Both the position numbers and the translations under genes were made by a program. The notes under the pieces are model-generated. The model made no database searches and had not been told where the DNA came from. It saw only the letters and a list, made by a program, of their open reading frames with translations. A stretch of DNA of 10,989 nucleotides from Candidatus Moraniibacteriota bacterium (GTDB taxonomy: Bacteria; Patescibacteriota; Minisyncoccia; Moranbacterales; UBA9337), in assembly GCA_023229615.1 (NCBI GenBank), contig JALNYX010000028.1, positions 1 to 10,989 of the forward strand, given 5' to 3'. Below, in pieces: positions 6,688-10,989 of this stretch. Position 1 is the stretch's first letter. Each line of letters starts with the position of its first letter.

Positions 6688-6744
6688 CTCTCATTGAGTT
6701 CGCTAGAGTAGTGAATTCATAGGAGAAATTCTTTGATAATAAAA

Positions 6745-6750
6745 TATAAT
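6745..6750 (+). promoter_or_regulatory. possible -10 box for the 163-residue gene
   Basis: A perfect TATAAT lies 43 bases before the ATG at 6794, but the -35 position (GGAGAA) is not recognisable. A transcript starting near 6757 would carry the strong GGGAGGA ribosome site at 6784-6790. Read-through from the upstream gene is the alternative. Confidence 0.3.
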
Positions 6751-6793
6751 CGCCCGCACCCGAGGCCAAAGATAAATATCGGGGGGAGGAAGT

Positions 6794-7285
6794 ATGGATT
6801 CTAATGTGAGCTATGGGAATGCTCTTGGTTTGTTGGCTCAAAGAGTGAAAGAGCAATTGCCAGGTAGATATTCTGAAATAGAGGAAGGAATAAGGACGGC
6901 TGAAAAAAATAGAGCTCTCAATGCAATAAACTCTCTTTCATGGAATGATGTTGTAGAGATAGTGATGAAAAGAAATTTTAGCATTTCTCCGCCGACATAT
7001 CATACTGGCGAAGAAGAGAAGAGGCGAGAAATACTGAGAAGTATATTAGCGCAAATAAATAATGAATCACCAAGGGAATGGGAGCCGGATGTCCCAAGTC
7101 TTCCAATGCGAAGTCATATTAGTGAAAAAGATGGATGCTATAAAGTAAGGTTTGTTAAGTGGGATATTTGTGCTGGGTGTATAAATGTCTTTAAACAATG
7201 CCTCGTATGTCTTTCGGCGGAAGAATTATTTTCAAGGTATGATGCGCCCAATGGCAGTCTTGAAGATATAACATTTGAAATATAG
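6794..7285 (+). CDS. hypothetical protein with paired CxxC motifs, 163 residues
   Basis: I do not recognise the family. The N-terminal two thirds (1-100) is charged and predicted helical. The C-terminal part has C126-x2-C129-x6-C136-x2-C139, a spacing compatible with a small zinc-binding knuckle, plus a nearby Cys115. There is no signal peptide or membrane segment, so a cytoplasmic zinc-binding protein is likely, possibly contacting nucleic acid or protein. The start is supported by GGGAGGA (6784-6790), only a few bases before the ATG. It follows the 108-residue gene by 147 bases and ends at its own intrinsic terminator. It is not visibly coupled to any neighbour by overlap. The palindrome GCATATGC, the core of the operators around the next gene, occurs just after its stop at 7291-7298. 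Confidence 0.65.
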   Translation: MDSNVSYGNALGLLAQRVKEQLPGRYSEIEEGIRTAEKNRALNAINSLSWNDVVEIVMKRNFSISPPTYHTGEEEKRREILRSILAQINNESPREWEPDVPSLPMRSHISEKDGCYKVRFVKWDICAGCINVFKQCLVCLSAEELFSRYDAPNGSLEDITFEI

Positions 7286-7304
7286 CCAAGGCATATGCTT
7301 TGCT

Positions 7305-7341
7305 AAAGGTGGAAAACTTATCATAGTTCTCCGCCTTTTTT
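7305..7341 (+). terminator. intrinsic terminator after the 163-residue gene
   Basis: The 14-position stem (7305-7318 with 7325-7338) has one A-C mismatch and one G-U pair, a TATCAT loop, and a T-run to 7341. It faces the remnant of a minus-strand gene and could serve both strands. Confidence 0.85.
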
Positions 7342-7411
7342 ATTTCCCGCGAAAGGATTTTAGAAGATTAATGTCGGATACGACTTTTTCATGTTCGGTC
7401 TTGATTATAAT
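7340..7411 (-). pseudogene. remnant of a gene 3' end, copy A (23 codons)
   Basis: On the minus strand, 23 codons reading IIIKTEHEKV-VSDINLLKSF-RGK end in TAA at 7342-7340. The same tail occurs at 10121-10240 (copy B) with 20 of 23 residues identical. The DNA match spans 79 bases without gaps (7333-7411 against 10114-10192), with about 15 mismatches by eye, many synonymous. Upstream in this frame there is soon a stop, and no start is visible, so this is a broken fragment. The parent family is not recognised. The match includes the T-run of the adjacent plus-strand terminator, so the fragment and the terminator belong together. Confidence 0.65.
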
Positions 7412-7463
7412 GCAAAATTGTTAACAAAAATGATAATAATTATGTATCATTAAAGTTAGCTTG

Positions 7464-7499
7464 TTGGTCAATTTTATGCATATGCACATATTTGACTAA
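7464..7499. promoter_or_regulatory. 36-bp imperfect palindrome, candidate operator copy 1
   Basis: The arms TTGGTCAA (7464-7471) and TTGACTAA (7492-7499) surround a core with ATGCATATGCA. The same design, also exactly 36 bp long, occurs at 8209-8244, and the two flank the PaaX-like gene. The 35 bases between this copy and the PaaX-like stop contain nothing else recognisable. The left arm also supplies TTGACC on the minus strand. Confidence 0.6.
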
Positions 7500-7534
7500 T
7501 TGGCAGATAAGAAGGATATTTAATTTAGTGAAAC

Positions 7535-8152
7535 TTAATTTAAGTTGAATTTTTTCTTGAGGTAATTTTCATGCAGAAGTTTTTCGGCGGTGATGATCTC
7601 GATATATTTTTGGACGCTGAAGGCTTCGGCAACAAAAAGAATCTCATCCTCGCATTCATAGGGGCAGACCCAAACGCTTTTTTGCATCTGGTAAAACCCC
7701 AGCTTTTTTATTTTTTCTCGCAAGGCATTGCGTGCCTGGTTATATATCTTAGGGCTGGTGGGTATATCAAAAATCAGAATCCGCCATTTTTCATCCCAGC
7801 GCTTCGGCTTGGTTATCTTCAATGTCTCAAAACAAAATTCGCGGACTCGCTCATTGCCCTTATTAGTGAGACGGACTTTTGTTTTGGCATTACCCTCTTG
7901 AATGATTTCAATTAGATTTCTCTTCTTGAGGTTATAGATAGCATTTTGAAGCTGTTTTGGATTGTATTTATGAAAATGCTTTTTCTTTTTTGTGGCCAGC
8001 AAGATGCCGGGAGCAAGTGCTCCGGCGAAGACAATTCCGCCTAGCGCCAATGTCATTAATAAAAATTTACCGGCAGTGGCGGTGAAGGTGTCGGATTCGA
8101 TGAAATTTTCAAGCAGGTTTTGTGATTTTTTTGAAAAGGAAATTTTTTGCAT
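7535..8152 (-). CDS. membrane-anchored PaaX-like regulator with Cas2-like C-terminal domain
   Basis: The product is 205 residues. A hydrophobic segment at about 29-53 (FLLMTLALGGIVFAGALAPG and beyond) would anchor it in the membrane. Residues about 60-105 look like a winged helix, with KYNPKQLQNAIYNLKKRNLI and a wing ending RLTNKGNER. Residues about 117-190 match the PaaX C-terminal, Cas2-like ferredoxin fold: RWDEKWRILIFDIP, then LREKIKKLGFYQMQKSVWV. Such proteins are often labelled Cas2 in CPR genomes, but there is no CRISPR array or other cas gene here. PaaX of Proteobacteria represses phenylacetate genes; no such pathway is present, so the ligand is unknown. The gene has a good promoter overlapped by a 36-bp palindrome, which argues for autoregulation. 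The start ATG at 8152 has no clear SD. Confidence 0.75.
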   Translation of the reverse strand: MQKISFSKKSQNLLENFIESDTFTATAGKFLLMTLALGGIVFAGALAPGILLATKKKKHFHKYNPKQLQNAIYNLKKRNLIEIIQEGNAKTKVRLTNKGNERVREFCFETLKITKPKRWDEKWRILIFDIPTSPKIYNQARNALREKIKKLGFYQMQKSVWVCPYECEDEILFVAEAFSVQKYIEIITAEKLLHENYLKKKFNLN

Positions 8153-8187
8153 TGCTTAATCTATATTTAAATCAAAAATATACCACA

Positions 8188-8216
8188 ATAATACCAACAA
8201 GCCGTATTTTAGTCAA
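8188..8216 (-). promoter_or_regulatory. promoter of the PaaX-like gene
   Basis: On the minus strand TTGACT (8216-8211) and TATTAT (8193-8188) are 17 bases apart. The start point would be near 8181, with a leader of about 28 bases. The -35 box forms part of the left arm of the 36-bp palindrome, so a bound repressor would block polymerase. Confidence 0.75.
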
Positions 8217-8244
8217 TATTGTGCATATGCATATATTTGACTAA
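8209..8244. promoter_or_regulatory. 36-bp imperfect palindrome, candidate operator copy 2
   Basis: Arms TTAGTCAA (8209-8216) and TTGACTAA (8237-8244) are an exact inverted pair. The core contains GTGCATATGCAT. It overlaps the -35 box of the PaaX-like promoter. Copy 1 at 7464-7499 is centred 745 bp away, on the other side of the gene. Confidence 0.7.
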
Positions 8245-8305
8245 TAAGTTTTTTCAAGGGAATGATATTTGAATATATGGGTAAATTTAAATTACGAGAC
8301 GGTTT

Positions 8306-9127
8306 TTATTCCCAATAAGCATCGTCTTTGGATATTTCTTTGTTTTCGCTGTTGCTATCTTTACTGTCAAAAAGTTCACCGTAGGTTTTACTGGCATTCC
8401 AGAGGAGATCGTAGAAAACTTTCATTGATCGGGTATAATCGGCGCTTTCGATGATGAAGCCGAAGCCTTCTTTGCGGGTACTAATGACAGCCACTTTGTT
8501 GTCCCAAATAGCCATGGTGTTGGGAATGTCTAGTCCAGGCGGAGAAAATTTTACGCGGCGGTAGGTTTTGTCAAAAGTTGTCGGGTCTAGGTATTTGTAA
8601 GTGTCCACTTGTTGCTCGGTGATTTGGATGGAGCGGATCCAGTATTTTTCTTTGGCTCTTTTTTCGATGTATTCTTCTAGAAATTTTTCACCCACTGTGT
8701 CCATGACTGCCCGAATAGGCGAAACCCAATCAACTTTTTTGGTGGTGGTTTCGAGCGCTAGATTATAAATTTGTCGGAGTCCGTCTCGGCCTTCGTAATA
8801 AGTTATCTTGGGTTTTATATTTCCGGTGTTGTTTAAAGATTTTAGCTCGGGAAGGATATGATTTAGGAGTTGTTCTTTTTCTTTGATATTTTTTTTGAGT
8901 TTTTCCGGTCCGGAAGCGATGTATGTTTTCCTTTTACCCTTGATGGATTCAGTAATCAGACCCATCGGCTCAAGTTTTTTCAAAATCTCATAGACCGTAC
9001 TGCGTTTGATGTCCGCCTTTTCGGCTAGATCTTGGATATTGGTCGACCCAAGCTCAAGAGCGGCCAAGTATATTTTGGCTTCTTTTTCTTCCAGGCCGAT
9101 AGATTGTAGGTCTTTTTCTAGACTCAT
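8306..9127 (-). CDS. TrmB-family transcriptional regulator
   Basis: The product is 273 residues from the ATG at 9127. Residues 3-72 form the TrmB winged helix: LQSIGLEEKEAKIYLAALEL, then STNIQDLAEKADIKRSTVYE with the recognition helix, and a wing with KGKRKTYIA. A short coiled coil follows (75-100). Residues about 105-255 are the phospholipase D-like effector domain without catalytic HKD motifs (ITYYEGRDGLRQIY, then MAIWDNKVAVIS). Archaeal TrmB proteins sense sugars; many CPR homologues have no known ligand. The last residues are acidic and end KDDAYWE, echoing the Lrp-like protein. A longer TTG start at 9166 is rejected because it lies in the -35 box. The mRNA is predicted to be nearly leaderless. 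Confidence 0.85.
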   Translation of the reverse strand: MSLEKDLQSIGLEEKEAKIYLAALELGSTNIQDLAEKADIKRSTVYEILKKLEPMGLITESIKGKRKTYIASGPEKLKKNIKEKEQLLNHILPELKSLNNTGNIKPKITYYEGRDGLRQIYNLALETTTKKVDWVSPIRAVMDTVGEKFLEEYIEKRAKEKYWIRSIQITEQQVDTYKYLDPTTFDKTYRRVKFSPPGLDIPNTMAIWDNKVAVISTRKEGFGFIIESADYTRSMKVFYDLLWNASKTYGELFDSKDSNSENKEISKDDAYWE

Positions 9128-9137
9128 ATTTACTGCT

Positions 9138-9166
9138 ATTTTAGCAAACAACGACAAAATTGTCAA
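9138..9166 (-). promoter_or_regulatory. near-consensus promoter giving an almost leaderless TrmB mRNA
   Basis: On the minus strand TTGACA (9166-9161) and TAAAAT (9143-9138) are 17 bases apart, with TGC before the -10. Counting seven bases on, transcription starts near 9131, about four bases before the ATG at 9127. No SD can fit. Confidence 0.8.
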
Positions 9167-9200
9167 TATTTAGAGTGATATAAGGCTTATTTTAAAGCAA

Positions 9201-9219
9201 TATTGTGAATATATCAATA
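9201..9219. promoter_or_regulatory. pseudo-palindrome midway between divergent promoters
   Basis: TATTG (9201-9205) and CAATA (9215-9219) form an inverted pair with a 9-base centre. The site lies between the -35 boxes of the TrmB promoter and of the plus-strand promoter, a natural place for an operator serving both. Confidence 0.35.
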
Positions 9220-9234
9220 AAATACACGAAATTA

Positions 9235-9263
9235 TTGACATTTTGTTGATTTGGGAATATAAT
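9235..9263 (+). promoter_or_regulatory. consensus sigma-70 promoter for the 9353-10067 unit
   Basis: TTGACA (9235-9240) and TATAAT (9258-9263) are both perfect and 17 bases apart. This is the best promoter in the window. The start point near 9270 leaves a leader of about 80 bases before the first SD-linked ATG. Confidence 0.9.
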
Positions 9264-9269
9264 AGCTCG

Positions 9270-9288
9270 TTAAGATGAAAAATCTTAA
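9270..9288 (+). other. 5'-terminal hairpin of the response-regulator transcript
   Basis: TTAAGAT (9270-9276) pairs with ATCTTAA (9282-9288) around a GAAAA loop. It would sit at the very 5' end of the transcript from the consensus promoter, where hairpins commonly protect mRNA against decay. Confidence 0.5.
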
Positions 9289-9352
9289 TATAACTCAGGA
9301 AGTTTTTTAATAATTAAACAGGCAGCAGACTTAAAGTGCAAGGAGATTTGCC

Positions 9353-9364
9353 ATGACAGAGTAG
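9353..9364 (+). CDS. three-codon ORF (Met-Thr-Glu-stop) with a strong ribosome site
   Basis: AAGGAG (9340-9345) stands at near-ideal distance from the ATG at 9353, yet the frame stops at TAG (9362-9364) after three codons. The frame is the same as that of the 60-residue ORF starting at 9377. The TAG overlaps an AGAGG ribosome site for that ORF. It may be a leader mini-ORF for reinitiation, the 5' end of a gene broken by a nonsense change, or a recoded stop. Confidence refers to the sequence arrangement, not to a translated product. Confidence 0.4.
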   Translation: MTE

Positions 9365-9376
9365 AGGCAATTTGTA

Positions 9377-9559
9377 ATGAGGTTATTTTCTGCTAATGAT
9401 ACTGGGAGAGAAATTCATAATTGTAAATGTGTAGTTGCAATTATGGATAAGGTTATTCAATCTATTTATCTTGGCATGGAGAATGAGTTGTTTTTCAAAA
9501 TAAGCGAGCTTGATGAAGAAGTTCAGGCAAGGGCCATAGATGTTATTAATAAAAACTGA
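9377..9559 (+). CDS. hypothetical protein, 60 residues
   Basis: I do not recognise this protein. It begins MRLFSANDTG, has a Cys-Lys-Cys at about 16-18, and a C-terminal acidic helical half (FFKISELDEEVQARAIDVIN). There is no signal peptide. AGAGG at 9363-9367 lies nine bases before the ATG, so independent initiation is possible; alternatively the true start was the ATG at 9353, now cut off by TAG. The stop lies 13 bases before the response-regulator ATG, and the shared promoter at 9235 makes an operon likely. The role may be linked to the response regulator, by position only. Confidence 0.5.
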   Translation: MRLFSANDTGREIHNCKCVVAIMDKVIQSIYLGMENELFFKISELDEEVQARAIDVINKN

Positions 9560-9572
9560 GAAGGAGGTTGCT

Positions 9573-10067
9573 ATGAAAATTTTAATTATCGAAGACAATC
9601 CTATTCATCAAGAAGCTGCAAGAAAGCAGTTATCAGATCATGACCTAACTATTATGGAAAGTTTCATTGATTTCTTTGAGACATTTCGTGATTGTTGGCA
9701 TGACAAACCAAGCATGAATCTTGCAGAATTTGATATTGTATTAACCGATGTAAATCTTCCTTCGCCTCATGATGAAGAAGTTTGCGTTGAAGCAGCCACT
9801 GGTCTCGTAATTGTATTAAAAGCATTGCAGTATGGAGTAAAGAAAATTGGAATCATTACAGATGCAAATCATCATCAAGATGCTATTGGCAAAGCATTTG
9901 ATCTTTGGATGGGATCTTCTAATGGCGCCCCTTTTACTGTGGGCGATGTAATGATTTATCCGGAATGCTACAATGCATTAATTGTGGAGGACGAAAAATT
10001 AATAAAAAACTGGAAGGGCTTAATGGAGGGATTGCTTAGTGGCAAGCATATTAATAATCAACGATAA
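9573..10067 (+). CDS. divergent response-regulator receiver protein, 164 residues
   Basis: This is a stand-alone receiver-like domain without an output domain. It starts MKILIIEDNP with acidic Glu7 and Asp8, has the predicted phospho-acceptor Asp59 in VLTDVNLP, and Thr96 in IITDAN. The usual Lys-Pro after strand 5 is not seen. The loop after Asp59 is enlarged (PSPHDEEVCVEAATG), and a long segment separates strands 4 and 5, which explains 164 residues against about 120 for a typical receiver. Phosphotransfer is therefore uncertain; it may be a pseudo-receiver acting by protein binding. The start at 9573 is set by AAGGAGG (9561-9567), five bases upstream, rather than by an upstream in-frame codon at 9540. 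It follows the 60-residue gene and ends at its own terminator. No kinase gene is nearby. Confidence 0.75.
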   Translation: MKILIIEDNPIHQEAARKQLSDHDLTIMESFIDFFETFRDCWHDKPSMNLAEFDIVLTDVNLPSPHDEEVCVEAATGLVIVLKALQYGVKKIGIITDANHHQDAIGKAFDLWMGSSNGAPFTVGDVMIYPECYNALIVEDEKLIKNWKGLMEGLLSGKHINNQR

Positions 10068-10090
10068 TCAAGGCTAATAAAAATAAATCA

Positions 10091-10122
10091 GCAGGGAGCT
10101 TAATATAGCCCCTGCCTTTTTT
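10091..10122 (+). terminator. intrinsic terminator after the divergent response regulator
   Basis: GCAGGG-(A)-GCT pairs with AGC-CCCTGC around a TAATAT loop with one bulged A, followed by six T (10117-10122). It runs directly into the gene remnant copy B. Confidence 0.85.
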
Positions 10123-10240
10123 ATTTCCCGCGAAATGATTTTAGGAGGGCGATGTCCGCCATAACTTTTTCGTGTTCGGTTTTGATGATTATGTTGATAT
10201 TTTGTTTTTCGGCGAAGGCGACGATTTTTCGAAAATATTT
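10121..10240 (-). pseudogene. remnant of a gene 3' end, copy B (39 codons)
   Basis: On the minus strand 39 codons, from KYFRKIVAFAEKQNIN through IIIKTEHEKVMADIALLKSF to RGK, end in TAA (10123-10121). The last 23 codons match copy A at 7340-7411. The stretch is GC-richer than the AT-rich DNA upstream of it, and the likeness to real coding sequence fades at about 10240, where a junction is likely. The frame stays open some 80 bases further but only as AT-rich codons without an ATG start. The parent gene is unknown; the helical, charged tail gives no family. The rest of the gap to 10375 holds only AT-rich DNA and one inverted repeat. Confidence 0.65.
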
Positions 10241-10308
10241 TTTATTTCTTAATATACACAAATGAAATACTTCAGTAAAAAATAATCGGGAAATTTTAAA
10301 ATATATTT

Positions 10309-10329
10309 TTCGTAGTAATTAACAACGAA
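10309..10329. repeat. inverted repeat upstream of the second response regulator
   Basis: TTCGTAGT (10309-10316) and ACAACGAA (10322-10329) pair at seven of eight positions around AATTA. It lies about 45 bases before the ATG of the next gene and may be an operator or leader hairpin. No convincing promoter was found in this gap. Confidence 0.4.
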
Positions 10330-10375
10330 ATGATGAGGGAAATTTTCAAGTAGTTCCTTGAAAGGGAGAAGAAAA

Positions 10376-10741
10376 ATGTCAAACAAAAAGAAGAGGATTT
10401 TAGTAGTTGATGATGAAATGACAATTCTGGAGATATTCAAGGCTTTTTTTGAAGAAAGATGGGAGGTGGCAATCGCATCTAACGGAAAAGAAGCTTTATC
10501 GAAAATAGAATCTGAAAATTTTAATGCCATTATCCTGGATGTTGGAATGCCTACTATAACTGGTCTGGATATCTGCAAATTGGCCATAGGAGAATATCCG
10601 GGAATTGAAAAAAAAATTATTCTTATTACTGGCTACATCTCAGAGGAGTGTTTGAATTTTTCCAAACAACACAAAATACTCTGCATCCAAAAACCGGTAT
10701 TCCTAAATGAATTAGAGTGCACTTTATCTAAAATGCACTAA
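10376..10741 (+). CDS. single-domain response regulator (CheY-like receiver), 121 residues
   Basis: All receiver landmarks are present. The acidic pocket is Asp12-Asp13 in ILVVDDE, the phospho-acceptor Asp55 lies in IILDVGMP, the switch Thr85 in LITG, and Lys106 in the QKP motif. The length of 121 residues is that of one receiver with no output domain, so it should act by docking on a partner protein, or in a phosphorelay. The basic N-terminus (SNKKKR) is a small extension. The ATG at 10376 is fixed by GGGAG (10364-10368), seven bases upstream; an in-frame TTG at 10358 is rejected because it precedes that ribosome site. The gene is not joined to the other receiver gene. A strong bidirectional hairpin follows. 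The partner histidine kinase must be encoded elsewhere. Confidence 0.9.
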   Translation: MSNKKKRILVVDDEMTILEIFKAFFEERWEVAIASNGKEALSKIESENFNAIILDVGMPTITGLDICKLAIGEYPGIEKKIILITGYISEECLNFSKQHKILCIQKPVFLNELECTLSKMH

Positions 10742-10751
10742 AGTTCCGCAG

Positions 10752-10812
10752 AAAAAATCCTGAAAACTCATCGCACCTGTCAAATATGACAGCACAGTTT
10801 CCAGGATTTTTT
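10752..10812. terminator. large bidirectional terminator between convergent genes
   Basis: AAAAAATCCTG and the following AAACT (10752-10768) pair with AGTTT and CAGGATTTTTT (10796-10812), with one A-C mismatch. An inner hairpin, CTGTCA/TGACAG, closes on AATA (10777-10792). T-runs follow on both strands, suiting the convergent response regulator and the gene at the right edge. Confidence 0.85.
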
Positions 10813-10820
10813 TTATTTCT

Positions 10821-10989
10821 TCAATCCAAAAACACCCTCACCAATCGGATTGTGTCGTAATCGTATCTTCCTTTCAGTTGCCTGTGTATTGGACTCAAGG
10901 CGCTCGTTCCGCATTTCTCAAAAGCTTTTTTAACTTCTTCAAAAATTTCTTTTTCCGGTTTTAAATAATCAATATCCAGTTTTTCTCCG
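10821..10989 (-). CDS. 3' end of an unidentified gene, 55 residues in window
   Basis: The minus-strand frame is open from the window edge to TGA at 10823-10821. The C-terminal part reads charged helix (KPEKEIFEEVKKAFEKCG), then SALSPIHRQLKGRYDYDTIR, then a hydrophobic end RLVRVFLD. This is compatible with a small helical domain, but I do not recognise it. The hairpin at 10752-10812 terminates it. The start lies outside the window, so its full length is unknown. Confidence 0.65.
   Translation of the reverse strand, partial: GEKLDIDYLKPEKEIFEEVKKAFEKCGTSALSPIHRQLKGRYDYDTIRLVRVFLD

Noticed and set aside
6733..6804. 23-codon ORF from the TTG at 6733 with AGGAG before it
   Set aside because: The peptide is low-complexity and basic, and the region is better explained as promoter and leader of the 163-residue gene.
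7535..8152. Cas2 and a CRISPR locus
   Set aside because: The Cas2-like fold is the PaaX C-terminal domain; no direct-repeat and spacer array and no other cas gene is present.
9128..9166. Longer TTG start for the TrmB gene
   Set aside because: The TTG is part of the -35 hexamer and would not be on the mRNA.
10249..10587. 112-residue minus-strand open frame
   Set aside because: It is antisense to the canonical response regulator and continues into AT-rich intergenic DNA; it has no ribosome site and its frame differs from the gene remnant.

Overview
The window looks like a chromosome segment of a small-genome, host-dependent bacterium of the Candidate Phyla Radiation (Patescibacteria, Parcubacteria-like). 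This is an inference. It rests on AT-rich coding DNA, housekeeping genes without Shine-Dalgarno (SD) sites, tRNA genes without an encoded CCA, a membrane-anchored PaaX/Cas2-like regulator, TrmB and tandem Lrp-type regulators, and very short operons closed by strong hairpins. TGA ends several reading frames, which argues against the UGA=Gly code of Gracilibacteria/SR1.

Left part (1-6122), mostly ordinary. The tail of an unidentified gene is followed by gyrA, rpsO (S15) and a LabA-like NYN-domain gene, all on the plus strand and separated by hairpin terminators. Facing them is a minus-strand run: a tandem Lrp/AsnC-like regulator, a predicted zinc-phospholipase-C-fold protein, tRNA-Leu(CAG), a 97-residue unknown protein and tRNA-Leu(UAG). 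The run ends in a cluster of GC-rich palindromes and a bidirectional terminator.

Right part (6123-10741), accessory-like and dense in regulation. The Lrp-like gene is divergent from a 108-residue unknown gene. Next come a 163-residue unknown protein with paired CxxC motifs, a PaaX/Cas2-like membrane regulator flanked on both sides by 36-bp palindromes, and a TrmB regulator from a near-consensus promoter that gives an almost leaderless mRNA. Divergent from TrmB is a consensus promoter driving a three-codon ORF, a 60-residue protein and a divergent response regulator. A second, canonical single-domain response regulator follows. No kinase is visible. Two truncated copies of one gene 3' end lie directly behind two of the plus-strand terminators, which suggests cassette-like assembly. 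The last 169 bases hold the 3' end of an unidentified minus-strand gene.

The strongest leads are: (i) the paired operators around the PaaX-like gene; (ii) the shared C-terminal KDDxYW(D/E) tail on two unrelated regulators; (iii) the in-frame TAG after three codons in front of the 60-residue gene; and (iv) the duplicated gene tails. All calls come from reading the sequence; no database search was possible.
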